Under the pieces are notes generated by a model, which saw only the letters and a program-made list of their open reading frames with translations, did no database searches and was not told the origin of the DNA. This document shows positions 46,993 to 56,699 of a stretch of DNA of 64,000 bases, piece by piece (within the stretch, counting starts at the first letter, position 1; every line of letters begins with the position of its first letter). This DNA comes from Mycoplasmopsis fermentans PG18. GTDB lineage: Bacteria > Bacillota_I > Bacilli_A > Mycoplasmatales > Metamycoplasmataceae. Location: positions 228,846 through 292,845 of the forward strand of contig NC_021002.1 of assembly GCF_000209735.1 (NCBI RefSeq), read 5' to 3'. A program made the position numbers and the translations under genes.

Positions 46993-48973
46993 ATATTACT
47001 ACGAAAAAAGAAAATTTGGCAAACCACTTGCTAGAGAAATTAGACAAGGTACAGATGAAATGCTTAATGCATATCCAAATAAAAAAGCTTTAGTAGAAAT
47101 AAGAAATTTAGATATTGATTATGGTTTTGGAGCTAAAAAATTTAGTGCTATAAAAGATTTAAATTTGAATATTTATGATGGCGAAGTTTTAGGACTTGTT
47201 GGTGAAAGTGGCAGTGGTAAAAGTACCACTGGTAGAGCAATTATTGGTCTAACACCACACACTTATGGATATATAAAAATCCTTGATAGAATCATTCCAA
47301 AAAACTTGGATAAAGGTTTCAAGTGAGGTAAAAAATATAAAGAAATAATTAACTTTATGGTTAATAAAGTACAAATGATTTTCCAAGATCCAACTAATTC
47401 ACTTAACCCTTACAAAAATGTTGAAACAGTTGTTGGTGAAGGTTTAACAAACTTAAAGAACTCAAAATATATTTTCTTAACACGCTTTGATCAAATAGTT
47501 TTAAAAGAAGTAAATAGATTGATAAATAAAATTGATTCAACTAATTCTTTGATTTCTAATTTATTAGAAAAATGTCGTGAAATAGAAGTTTCAATTGAAA
47601 AATCTTATAACTTTGTTTTTAAAGAATTAATTGATGAAATTAATAGAAGATATACAACTAATGCAAATTACAAAGATGCTTTAGAATACTTAGAGTCTCA
47701 AAAAGTTGAAAGAGATTCATTAGATAATTTAAGTGAAAAAGAATGTAAAAAACGTTTAATCATTGACATTCTTAAACAAGTAGGTTTAGATGAAACTGTA
47801 CTTGGTCGTTTCCCGCTTGAATTCTCAGGTGGTCAACAACAACGTTTAGGAATTTGTCGTTCAGTGGTTTTACAACCTAAATTATTAATCGCAGATGAGC
47901 CTATTTCAGCTCTTGACGTTTCTATTCAAGCTCAAGTTATTAACATTTTTAATGAGCTTAAAGAAAAATATAACTTAACAATTCTCTTTATTGCCCATGA
48001 CCTTCGGATGGTTGAATATATTTCAGATAGAATAGCTGTTATTAATAAAGGTGTCTTACTTGAAGTAGGTCCAACTGATGAAATTATTCATAATGCTCAT
48101 CATCCTTACACAAGAAGTTTATTAGATGCCGTTCCTTCTATTGAAAGTGAAAAAGGCTCATTATTAGGTTATATTTATGATCCAAGTATGCATAAATATG
48201 ATGAAAATAATCAACCAGTTTGACAAGATTTAGGAAATAATCACTTTGTGTTAGCTACCGATGAAGAATTAGCTAAATACAAAAGAGATAGAACTAGACT
48301 TAATGAAATTGAAGCTAAAAGAGAAAGAAATGAAAAGATTACACTTGATGACTTTATCATTGAAGAAAATGTTATTAATGAACAAGAAAAATATGATCTT
48401 GTAACTAAAATTAAAGAAGCTCAAATTGACTTAAATAACTATAATGAAGGGTCAGAAGTAAAAATTACTCCTTCTTATGTTAAAACTGCTACTGTTATTC
48501 AAGAAGAAGTTTCAACTTATGATTCACTAAAAGAAACTACTAAATTAATTAAAGAAGATGACTTACCTGAAGTCAAAGTAACTCCTTCTTATATAGAAGT
48601 GGCTAAAGTTATTGAAGATGATGAAATTAAAAAAACCGAGAAATCTTCAACTAAAAAAGTTGAAAAAATTACAATTATTTCAAATGTTCACAAAGATTCA
48701 ACTGTAGAATTAATTCCTGAAAATGATAAAATTACAGTAGAAGAAAAACCAAAAAAAGTTAGAAAAACTAGAAAGGTGAGTGCAACATTGAAAAAACCTA
48801 CTAAAAAATCAACAACCAAAAAACAAACAAAAACATCTACAATTACTGTTGACTTATCAAAGAAAATCAAACCTAACAAAGGTGTTACAAAAGCTGAATT
48901 AAGAGCACAAGCAAGAAAAGAAAAATCTGCAAACAAAAAAATAGTAGAAAAACTTGCTAAAGAAAATGAATAA
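46985..48973 (+). CDS. oppF: Oligopeptide ABC transporter ATP-binding protein OppF, extended
   Basis: 662 residues, about twice the usual length. Walker A LVGESGSGKST, Q-loop MIFQDPTNSLNPY, signature EFSGGQQQRLGI, Walker B LLIADEPISALD and H-loop FIAHDL are intact. About 110 residues are inserted between Q-loop and signature (47440-47770, coiled-coil-like, QIVLKEVNRLINKIDSTNSL). After the ATPase, from about residue 420, comes a Lys/Glu/Thr-rich tail with two copies of a (V/I)KxTPSYxxxAxVI motif (48460 and 48575) and a basic Lys-rich end. The tail's function is unknown. Last gene of the operon, followed by a terminator. Confidence 0.93.
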
Positions 48974-48999
48974 AAAATCGCAAGCAACTGCGATTTTTT
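48972..48999 (+). terminator. Terminator of the opp operon
   Basis: AAAAATCGCA and TGCGATTTTT form a perfect stem with a six-base loop, T-run in the right arm. It may also act for the convergent gene ending at 49010. Confidence 0.85.
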
Positions 49000-49009
49000 A
49001 AACCTAAAT

Positions 49010-49414
49010 TTAAACCATATTTTTAGTTTTTAAAACATAAGTTTTGAAAAGTGTTTTGTCTTCTGAAACATATTTAAATTTAAGTTCTAAATGATTTTTG
49101 CTTACAAATTGATAATCAAAAGAAATTTTACTTTGATAATCTGCGTTTAGTTTTTGAAAAACATCTTTCACTATTAAAGGCACAACATTTTCATCAATAT
49201 ATTCTTCGCCTTTTTCACCTATTCTAATGTACTTGTAATAGTTGTTATATTCTAATTTAGGAAATTCTTCAAAAGAATTTATTGTTTCTTGTTTTTCAAT
49301 TTCCTTATGTTTACTTTTAGCTGCAGATACAACAACAATTGGAGTAACAACAGCTAAAACACCAACAGTACTTAAGAGTGGAATTAAAATTTTCTTTTTC
49401 TTAGCCTTATCCAT
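49010..49414 (-). CDS. Small membrane-anchored protein, unknown function
   Basis: 134 residues. A basic start (MDKAKKKK) and one hydrophobic helix (ILIPLLSTVGVLAVVTPIVVVSA) precede a polar domain with many aromatic and charged residues (EFPKLEYNNYYKYIRIGEKGEEY). No lipobox Cys, so an N-terminal anchor with the rest outside is likely. The ATG at 49412-49414 overlaps the stop of the upstream gene by eight bases, indicating coupled translation and a joint role with it. No family recognised. Confidence 0.75.
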   Translation of the reverse strand: MDKAKKKKILIPLLSTVGVLAVVTPIVVVSAAKSKHKEIEKQETINSFEEFPKLEYNNYYKYIRIGEKGEEYIDENVVPLIVKDVFQKLNADYQSKISFDYQFVSKNHLELKFKYVSEDKTLFKTYVLKTKNMV

Positions 49415-50747
49415 TTTTTACCTTATATCTGTCTAAAGAATAAATTGAAGAAAAGTCTTTTAATTTTAAATATTCTTCAATATCTTCTCCTTTAAATTCA
49501 TATGTTGAATTTGAATCAAAAATATCATTATTTTCTTCGTATTTTAATTGAATTGTTCCTTCAACATGATCTAATATTTTTCTCTTAAATAATTGGTGAT
49601 TGTTGATATTTAAAATAATAGGTGAAGAAGTATTTGAATATGCTTTATCATTGAAATAAAGAACATAATTTGTTTTTAAGTTACCTTTGTAATTATATGG
49701 AATAAATAGACCTGCTTTTTGACTTTTTGTTGAATTTACTAAATAACCATTGTCATAATCATAATCTATGAAATTTTCGTATGTGCCTGTTTTATAGTCT
49801 TTTCACTTAGTTGAATCGTCACTACTTGTTGTGGTTTTAGTGTAGATTTCATTCTTAACTTTTGTAAATAATTCATTTGCAATATTCTTGAAGCCATAAT
49901 TAGTTAAATTTTGAGAAGCATAAAAACTTTTGCTAATCTTTAAAAGATTTAATAACCTTGGGAATTGTTCATAATATTCTTCTCATGTAATTCCATGTCA
50001 AGGTGCAGTATAACCATAAGGTCAGTGATCTGATAAACTACTTTCTTTTGCTTCTTCAGTCTCAATAGTTGCTAATTCATTTTTTCTTTCATATCTATCA
50101 AATTCATTAAGTTTAACTATTGAGTTTAAATAATGAATTTTAAGTTCATCTTTTTCTATGTGACTATTGTAACCATTGAAATTAAATTCATATAGTTGAG
50201 GTATTTTGAAATATACCTTATTGTCTTTAGCATTGAAAGTATATTCTCTTCTTTCATCATTGATTTTCTTGATTTCTCAATATTGTTTTTCTGTTTTTTC
50301 TTTACTTCTAAAGTAAACTCTTAAAATACGGAATTTTTCGTAAGGTAAATTTATAATTTTAGGTGAAAGGATTGTTAATCCATATGCACTTGTTTCTTCA
50401 GTAAATTTCGAATACCATTTTTTAAAACTAAGTCTTTCATTTAGTAAACTGCTATCCATTGTTTCCAATTTTGTGCAGCTTCTAATTATGTTTCCATCAA
50501 TTCTTTTTCCATTTATTTCAATATCAAAACCTTCAAAGAATTTTTTATGTAAATTTTTGGGTTGAATAAAAAATATTTTAATTGCAAATCTATCTTCTGT
50601 AAAATATCTTTTTATTTCAATATTACCATTTACAATATTGCATGCATCTTTAAAATTTACATCATAGTGATCTTTAGTTAAATAAGATGGAGCATCTAAA
50701 TATTCTGATTTGTATACATAACGTTCTTGCGAAATATCATGCACCAA
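49407..50747 (-). CDS. Unknown protein, uncertain start
   Basis: At least 446 residues from a TTG at 50745-50747 to TAA 49407-49409, with several TGA-Trp codons. The open frame extends upstream to 50804 without any ATG; the extra part reads IILTNNPPQPPQQ, a Pro-rich linker. GAGGAG lies about ten bases before an ATT codon in this frame, so a rare ATT start, the TTG, or a GTG at 50744 are all possible. The upstream gene's last 30 bases overlap this frame, so a frameshift that split one longer protein is a further option. Contains motifs such as DHWPYGYTAPWHGITWEEYYEQFPR. No family recognised. Confidence 0.55.
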
Positions 50748-50769
50748 TTGTTGTGGTGGTTGAGGTGGA

Positions 50770-51114
50770 TTATTCGTTAAAATAATGGTACAAAAACTCC
50801 TCTACTGCTTGTTTTTTATACTTATAATAAGTATTTTTGGAATAATAATCTTTGAATCAATTTTTAGATTGACTTTTTAAGAAATCCTCTTTGATAATTT
50901 GCGCAAGTTCAGGTTTCATAATAGATAAAATATGCTGACTTTTATTTTTTGGTTTAAAGATGTTTTTAAGTATGTTTGATTTGTTGCCTCCTCCAATTGT
51001 CTTTTTGTAAGCTTGCTCATTGACTTTTTCCATTTTAAAGATATTGTGTAAAACACTATTTTGATCTTTATGTGAAATTAAGCCCATAAAATAATCATTA
51101 AAAGTTAGATTCAT
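50770..51114 (-). CDS. Small cytosolic protein, unknown function
   Basis: 114 residues, ATG 51112-51114 after a strong GAAAGGAGGAAA. The sequence is basic and helical, with IGGGNKSNILKNIFKPKNK in the middle and a TGA-Trp near residue 86; no membrane segment. It overlaps the Pro-rich start of the downstream unknown gene in another frame and appears to lead a three-gene unit (51114 to 49010). No family recognised. Confidence 0.6.
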
Positions 51115-51170
51115 TTTCCTCCTTTCAATTTATATCTTTTCAATATAAATAAAGAAGAGTCAAAAGCGGA

Positions 51171-51218
51171 AAAAAATAGGAAAAAAGCATGATTTTTCAT
51201 AAATTTTTCCTATTTTTT
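51171..51218 (-). terminator. Perfect 15-bp A/T-rich inverted repeat, terminator of asnA
   Basis: The repeat at 51171-51185 is the exact complement of 51204-51218 (core AAATAGGAAA). Either strand gives a T-rich right arm, so it can terminate in both directions; it lies 28 bases after the asnA stop. Confidence 0.7.
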
Positions 51219-51245
51219 AATTTATTTAATAATTTTGTACACAAT

Positions 51246-52226
51246 TTAAAGAAGTTGTACGCCTTCTTTAGCTAAATCATCAATTAATTTTTTAGGTCAA
51301 ATACCTACTTGAACTTCACCAATGTGTTTCTTCTCTAACAAGAACATTGAAAGTCTACTTTGCCCTATACCACCGCCAATAGTTAAAGGGAAAGTATTAT
51401 TAATAATATTTTTATGATAGTCTTTAAATTCATCTTGAGAAACATGACTAAATTCAGCTTGTTTTAATAAGGAATCTTTATCAACTCTAATTCCCATTGA
51501 TGAGATTTCTAAAGCTCTTTTATTAACTGCATCATAAACAATTAAGTCACCATTTAGTTTTCAGTCATCGTAGTCAAAAGCACGTTTTGATTGAGGCTTA
51601 TTATCTGCTAAAGGATAACCAATTTCATAAATAAATATAGCCTTGTGTTTTTTAGCAAATTTTGTTTCTCTTTCTTCAGGGCTTAATTTTGGATATAAGT
51701 TGTAAAGCTCACTACTACTAATAAAAGTTACATTTTCAGGTAATTTTTGACTTAGTTGTGGAAATTCAACTAAAAGTTTGTATTCAACATGACGAATACA
51801 TTTAAAAATTGTGTTGACTATTTTTTTCAAAAATTCAAGATTACAGTCTTCTTTTTTAATAATTAATTCTCAGTCTCATTGATCAACATAAAAAGAGTGT
51901 AGGTAATCTAAGTCTTCTTCTTTTCTAATTGCATTCATATCAGTTCAAATGCCTTCATAAGTACTGAAGTTGTATTTCTTTAATGCATATCTTTTTCACT
52001 TAGCAAGAGAGTGAACTATTTCAACAGTTTCATCAAAATTTTTAGGAACAAAAGATACAGGTTCTTCCCCATTTAAGCCATCATTTATTTTGGTATTTCT
52101 AGCAACAAATAAAGGGGCTGAAACTCTAGTTAAATGTAATTCCTTGTTTAATTTTTTAGTAAATGCAAACTTCAAATCTTGAATTGCTAATTGAGTTTCT
52201 TTAATGTTTAATTTACTCTTGTACAT
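51246..52226 (-). CDS. asnA: Aspartate--ammonia ligase
   Basis: 326 residues, close to the usual ~330. It makes asparagine from aspartate, ammonia and ATP. Motifs: [32 protein letters not shown]-like [52 protein letters not shown] and [20 protein letters not shown] chose ATG 52224-52226 because [12 protein letters not shown] aligns with the N-terminus of known AsnA; an in-frame ATG at 52262 would add 12 residues. The start overlaps the 3' end of the PQ-loop gene by 14 bases, implying co-transcription. Confidence 0.95.
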
Positions 52227-53052
52227 TTTCGTTAGCCTCTGTTTTATAGTTGTTTTGGTCATTTTGTGGAATTGAATTTTCTTGATTATTTTTAGCTTCT
52301 TGCATAGCTTTTTTTGTTGTTTTCAAGATGTGTAACATCATTGATAATTGTGATATGTAAATTAACAATGACAATGTTTGTCATAATAGTGTTGAAGTTA
52401 AGGCTGGAGTTAATTTTCCTTCTGCAATAATGAGTGATACTCAGTATGCAATTCAAAAAATATTTGTTAATACAAACATTAAAATTAAACCAACTGATAA
52501 GCCTTCAATATCTCTCTTTTCAAATGTTTTTAATACTTGTGGTAAGAATGCAAAAGTTGATATAACTGGAATAATTTGAGACAAAATAGCAGTTGTATTA
52601 GGATCAAAATTAAGACCATTGCCTTCACTGTTTTTGTGATATAAACCGACAAAACCAACAATTGCACAAATTGTAGTTAAAGTTAATGTTATTCCTAAAA
52701 CTACAAATTTTCTTTTGTTTCTTTTTACTTTTTCATCATATTTGTACATAAAGAATAAAAGTACACAATAGACATAAGCACACAAAATATTGGCATAAAC
52801 TACAGCCGCCATTTTAGCTTCTTCCCCTGTGAATGATCCAAATATTATTCAGCTACATAATGCAGCAAAAAATATTCAGAATGAATAGAATTTAACCTCC
52901 CCAGTTTTCTTTCTTTTTAATAAATAAACTAATTGAGGAATTGATACACTTATTGTTGCAATACATGCTATCATTCCTACTATTGCTACAAACGCTGCTA
53001 TGCCATCATTAACATCTTTATTTATAGCAAAAGAACTACGTATAAAATCCAT
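52213..53052 (-). CDS. PQ-loop repeat membrane protein
   Basis: 279 residues, ATG 53050-53052, seven or so hydrophobic helices. Two PQ-loop motifs are visible: SIPQLVYLLKRKKTGEV near residue 40 and FLPQVLKTFEKRDIEGLS near residue 170. PQ-loop proteins include small sugar and amino-acid transporters (SWEET-like, cystinosin-like). Its overlap with asnA makes an asparagine or aspartate link conceivable, but this is inference. The C-terminus is a polar Gln/Asn/Glu tail. No ribosome-binding site is obvious at the ATG. Confidence 0.75.
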
Positions 53053-53292
53053 GTTTTAATTATATATTAATAATCTTTATAAAATAATAATTGAAATATT
53101 AAAAATGTTAATTCCAAAAGTGAGATCTCTAAAACCAAGGGTCTCTATTTTGGAATTAACACTATTTTTTACAATAATACTTTATTTTATTTTTTAAGTT
53201 TTTATTATTTTTCTAAAAAATAATCATAAATTTATTTGGTAATTAAATCGCATAATTTTCAGTTTTATCTACTTTTATTTTAAAATTAAACT
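53053..53292. other. Divergent intergenic region with a long hairpin
   Basis: 240 bases between divergently transcribed genes (PQ-loop gene left, GGCT-like gene right). It holds a 14-bp perfect inverted repeat (TGTTAATTCCAAAA at 53106-53119 and its complement at 53148-53161) with a GC-richer loop, followed by CTATTTTTTA. Promoters for both flanking genes must lie here as well. Confidence 0.7.
53106..53161. repeat. Perfect 14-bp inverted repeat in a divergent promoter region
   Basis: A 28-base loop contains GTGAGATCTCT and GGGTCTCTA, which can form a small inner GAGA/TCTC stem. It looks like a terminator or structured RNA, but no gene ends here. It could be a short independent RNA, a regulatory structure, or a miniature insertion. 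Confidence 0.6.
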
Positions 53293-53718
53293 ATGAAAAA
53301 ATATTACATTGCCTATGGATCTAATTTAAATTCGGGACATATGGAAAACTTATGTCCCTCAGCAAAATTTTTAGGTAAAGTTATTTTAAATAATTTTTCT
53401 TTAAGTTTTGAGGGAGAAAAAGATCGTTGTTATTTAAATATCAGAAAAGTAAAAGACAAAAATATTGAAGTTGGAGTTTTTGAATTAAATGATAAAGATA
53501 TTTTTAAATTAGATGAATATGAAGATTATCCTTTTTTATATAAAAAAGAAGATATTGAAATTGAATTAAATAGCAAAAAAATTAAAGCTTTTTATTATTA
53601 TATGGATTGCGGATATAGTCCTTGCAAACCAAATAAAGAATATGTTGAAATGTGCTTAAAAGGATACCAAGACTGCAGTATTAAAAAAGAACAACTTAGA
53701 GAGATTTTATACAAGTAA
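53293..53718 (+). CDS. Gamma-glutamylcyclotransferase-like (AIG2/GGCT fold) protein
   Basis: 141 residues. The N-terminal IAYGSNLNSGHM is the family signature that binds the gamma-glutamyl group, followed by GVFELNDKDIFKLDEYEDYPFLYKKE, where the Glu before DYP is in the expected catalytic position. The family cyclizes gamma-glutamyl compounds to 5-oxoproline; the substrate here is unknown. The 3' end runs into a tandem repeat of 11-base units (TACAAGTAATA) at 53710-53739. Confidence 0.8.
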   Translation: MKKYYIAYGSNLNSGHMENLCPSAKFLGKVILNNFSLSFEGEKDRCYLNIRKVKDKNIEVGVFELNDKDIFKLDEYEDYPFLYKKEDIEIELNSKKIKAFYYYMDCGYSPCKPNKEYVEMCLKGYQDCSIKKEQLREILYK

Positions 53719-53739
53719 TATACAAGTAATATACAAGTT
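53710..53739 (+). repeat. Short tandem repeat, 11-bp unit
   Basis: Two full copies and part of a third of TACAAGTAATA span the stop codon of the GGCT-like gene and lead into the promoter of the Fic remnant. A copy-number change would alter the gene end only slightly. Confidence 0.7.
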
Positions 53740-53743
53740 GTGT

Positions 53744-53749
53744 TATAAT
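53744..53749 (+). promoter_or_regulatory. -10 box seven bases before a start codon
   Basis: TATAAT in GTGTTATAATC just before ATG 53756. No Shine-Dalgarno sequence precedes that ATG, so the message would be leaderless or nearly so. Confidence 0.45.
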
Positions 53750-53755
53750 CTTTTT

Positions 53756-54019
53756 ATGATTAACAAGGAATATAAGCCTATATTCAAGGTTACAAACAAA
53801 ATAATTGAATTAATTGGCAAGATTAAAGAGAAATTGTCAAGCGTTTTTTTATGCAAAGATTTTTTGATTTTGAATAGAAAAATAAAAATTAAATCTATTT
53901 ATTCAAGTGTGAAAATTGAAGGTAATCCCTATGATTTTCAAACTTTTTATAAAGTCATTAATAATGAAGAAAAAGAACAAAAAGATAAATATAAATTGGA
54001 ATTTAAAAAGGTGCTGTAA
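53756..54019 (+). pseudogene. Fic family protein, N-terminal remnant
   Basis: 87 residues. The sequence VTNKIIELIGKIKEKL... RKIKIKSIYSSVKIEGN resembles the N-terminal part of Fic/AMPylating proteins, whose inhibitory helix has (S/T)xxxE(G/N)N; here SSVKIEGN. The catalytic HPFxxGNG motif is absent: the frame stops at 54017-54019 and I see no Fic core downstream. Either a truncated remnant or a stand-alone inhibitory-helix protein. Identification rests on this motif and the spacing around it. Confidence 0.5.
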
Positions 54020-54050
54020 ACTAATTGTGGGAATGAATTTAAATGAGAGA

Positions 54051-54073
54051 ACAAGCATAAAGCTTGTTTTTTT
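54051..54073 (+). terminator. Terminator after the Fic remnant
   Basis: ACAAGC and GCTTGT form a hairpin with a five-base loop followed by T's. Confidence 0.75.
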
Positions 54074-54113
54074 CTTCTTTCTATCAAACTAAATATAGAA
54101 AGGAGGTGAAATT

Positions 54114-54992
54114 ATGTCTTATACAGGAAATTTTGATACTTTTTCAACATTCTTTCAAAACTATGGATTAAATTATGACAAGTTAGAATCAGAAAAAAAA
54201 CAAATAATAATTAATAAAAAATTATTACCAGAGAAAACGGCAAATTCTAAAATTTCTGAAACTAAAACTGAATCTTTGTTCAAAAAGATTAGTTCAAAAT
54301 CTTTATTTGAAAAAATGTGAAAGAGTAAAAAGTATTTAAATTTTGCTGATAAGGCATTGATTTTTTTATCTACTCTATTCAAAATGAAAATAACAATATC
54401 AAAAAGAATTTTTGATGAATTAGTATCAATGAATTCAAAGGTATGTTTTTATGTTTATATTTTTTTGATATATTCAGGAGCTAGAAGAAAATTTGTAGAA
54501 TTAACAGGATTAATGAAATATGGTTTTGCTAGAAGTTCATTATTTTTTGCATACAAAAAATTGCTTAAAAGTAAATTGATTAAAACCATCAACAAAAACG
54601 ATTCTTGATATACAAATTTTACTTTTGTAAAATTAACTTATAAAAATTGAAAAACTAAAAAAGAACAATATTATTACTTAAAAAATGAAGAGGTTTGAAG
54701 ATTATCTTTAATCTCATCATTGAAATTTATACCTAAATTTTTGTTTTTAACATATAAGTCTAAAAAAGTGTCTAAAAACAAATATGAAGTAAATACTGAT
54801 AATAAAGTTTTAATTAATAATAAGTTTTTAAATTTGTCAAAAAATCAAGGCTATGTCTTTTTTAAATCAGTTGTTGCTGTTCTTGGAATTGATGTAATTA
54901 GCTCAGATTTACAAGCTTTCGAATATGTTAGAGAATATGACCTTAATTCACATTCTTTTAAATGCTTTCGTTGGCTAGTTATGAGAATATAA
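54114..54992 (+). CDS. Winged-helix DNA-binding protein, possibly replication-initiator-like
   Basis: 292 residues, ATG 54114 with a perfect AAAGGAGGTG, reading TGA as Trp at several sites. The N-terminal 70 residues are Lys/Ser-rich. Around residues 95-165 the pattern VCFYVYIFLIYSGARRKFVELTGLMKYGFARSSLFFAYKKLLKSKLIKTI looks like a winged-helix domain. The C-terminal third is basic. I do not recognise a family; resemblance to plasmid Rep proteins is only in layout. It lies between a terminator and a structured, repeat-rich non-coding stretch, a setting seen for plasmid or element replication genes. Confidence 0.5.
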
Positions 54993-55254
54993 CTTATTAC
55001 AAAAATGACTTTGGAATGTAAGGCAGTTGTTTATCAAAATGACTGAAAATTATATAAAAAGTAGGTTATACAAAAATTCACTGATATTTTAAATATCTGT
55101 TTTTTAATGTTGCATTTTGAAAAAAACACTTGACATTATTTAACTTTTGATATTTGTCTATTCAAAATTGAAGGAATAAGTTATTAAGACTTTGGAATGT
55201 AATGGAAAAGTCTTAATATATGAATCATTGATTCATAAAGTAATCTATTTAACT
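54993..55254. other. Structured non-coding region with repeats
   Basis: 262 bases. The 15-mer GACTTTGGAATGTAA occurs twice (55007-55021, 55188-55202). The second copy lies inside an inverted repeat TTAAGACTTT...AAAGTCTTAA (about 55184-55217), and the palindrome TGAATC-ATT-GATTCA follows (55220-55235). A consensus-like TTGACA (near 55132) with TATTTG 16 bases on may be a promoter. No gene seen. Candidate operator or origin. Confidence 0.5.
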
Positions 55255-55530
55255 ATGAAAAAGTTTAAATTATCACAAATTACGAGAATTTATTTAAAAA
55301 TTTGCAAAAAATCTAACAAATCTTGATCAGAAATTAAGAATTTTAAGAATATTTATGATTTTGTGTTTGCTAAATCATCAGAAAAATATTTTTTTATCAA
55401 TTTAAAACATATAAATGATTCAAAATTTAAGCAAGATTTATGGAATTTTTCGAATTCTTACAGAGTTTATGCTTGTTATCAGATTTATGAAGAAATAAAA
55501 AGCATCAGGAGACCTCTTGAACAAGTATAA
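55255..55530 (+). CDS. Small basic protein, unknown function
   Basis: 91 residues, ATG 55255, one TGA-Trp. Very Lys-rich and helical (MKKFKLSQITRIYLKICKK), ending VYACYQIYEEIKSIRRPLEQV. No clear ribosome-binding site. Part of its 3' coding sequence (55464-55488) is nearly repeated at 55780-55804. No family recognised. Confidence 0.5.
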
Positions 55531-55830
55531 ATCAATTTCTCTCTGCTCTCTCATTAGCCAAGCAGCTCGGCAAGGTAATCAAAAATGGACCGAGCAAGCA
55601 AGCATGGAGCAAAATCCCAAACTAAAGTGGAATTTTTAAGCTAAATTGTCAGAGAACTACCTTCAAAAACTCTCTAAAAAATAACCTAAAAAACCACTTG
55701 ATAATCAAAATGGTGCTTGTTGTTTAGTTTTAGTAGCAATAACAGGTACTATGATGGGAACCTATACAGCAACGCCGATAGTTTATGCTAGTTATCAGAT
55801 TTATAAAAAATAAAACAATAGGAGAAAAAT
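55531..55830. other. Region of unusual composition with coding traces
   Basis: 300 bases, the first half much richer in G and C than its surroundings (AGCAGCTCGGCAAGG, GACCGAGCAAGCAAGCATGG). One frame ending at 55813 reads LDNQNGACCLVLVAITGTM... VYASYQIYKK with a hydrophobic core but contains TAA codons upstream; another reads FLSALSLAKQLGKVIKNGP before a stop. Probably a decayed gene, possibly foreign. Confidence 0.4.
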
Positions 55831-56697
55831 ATGGAATATAGTCAATTTGAAACAGAACTTAAAAGAGCCTTAACAAATGATGCCACATCAAAACTTATAA
55901 AAGAAATAATCAATAAACCTTTTAATTTTGTTTCACCAACCAACCCATTTGATGTTAAAACTAAAATTAAACAATCATTTTTGAAGCATCAAGAAAGAAT
56001 TTATGAAAAATTTATTCAATATTGTGCTAAACGTTTAATTACTCAATATGGTTTTAGTTTACAAAGAAGTAATTTTAGATACAATTTGCCTCTTAAAGAG
56101 GGACAACACTTAGGAGACATTCCTGAACAAGTAATAATCAATGCATCTTTCATTTTTAGATTGAATAATAATTCAACAAAAGATGAACCAACAGATATGT
56201 TTGTTGTTTATTTAAGAAAGAGAGATTGCTATTCACATAAAGCAATGAAAAAAACTTGTGAGAATATCATTAAACAATTAGAAGCCTTAAAAATTATTTA
56301 CCCAAAAATGAATATTAAGGGTGCTTTATGATTTTTAGATAATGATTATATAAAGAATATTAGATTATTTAATAATTTTTATTATGAACAAGTAGACTTA
56401 AGACCTTATTATGGAGCTGATTTCTTTGAAATATTAGATAAAAAAGAAGATTGATTAAAGATAGAAAGTTTTATAAAAAAATTTAAAGAAAACAATCAAA
56501 ATTATTTTTCGAAAATGCCAGATTTAGATCAATCAGATGAAGCACTTAGAGCATTGCTTTATTTGGAAAAGTCAGAATGAACCAAATTAAATTCAAATAA
56601 AGAAATTTATAGAAATATTAAAGAAAATATTTTCAATTTAAATGATAAAAATTCTAATTTATTCAAAGCAATTGCAAAAAGGAACAAATCTTATTAA
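55831..56697 (+). CDS. Type II restriction endonuclease-like protein (HpyAIV/TdeIII-like), copy 1
   Basis: 288 residues, ATG 55831 after AGGAGA. N-terminal MEYSQFETELKRAL, then NPFDVKTKIKQSFLKHQERIYEKFI, and VVYLRKRDCYSHKAMKKTCENIIKQL, which falls where this family has its EQKxRDDHDSTK catalytic block; later GALWFLDNDYIKN and YYGADFFEIL. From memory of HpyAIV-type enzymes I think it shares their fold, though the key acidic residues differ. It is a paralogue of 60936-61835. A DNA methyltransferase lies 2.5 kb downstream on the same strand, fitting restriction-modification. It overlaps nothing; dprA begins three bases after its stop. Confidence 0.5.
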
Positions 56698-56699
56698 TT

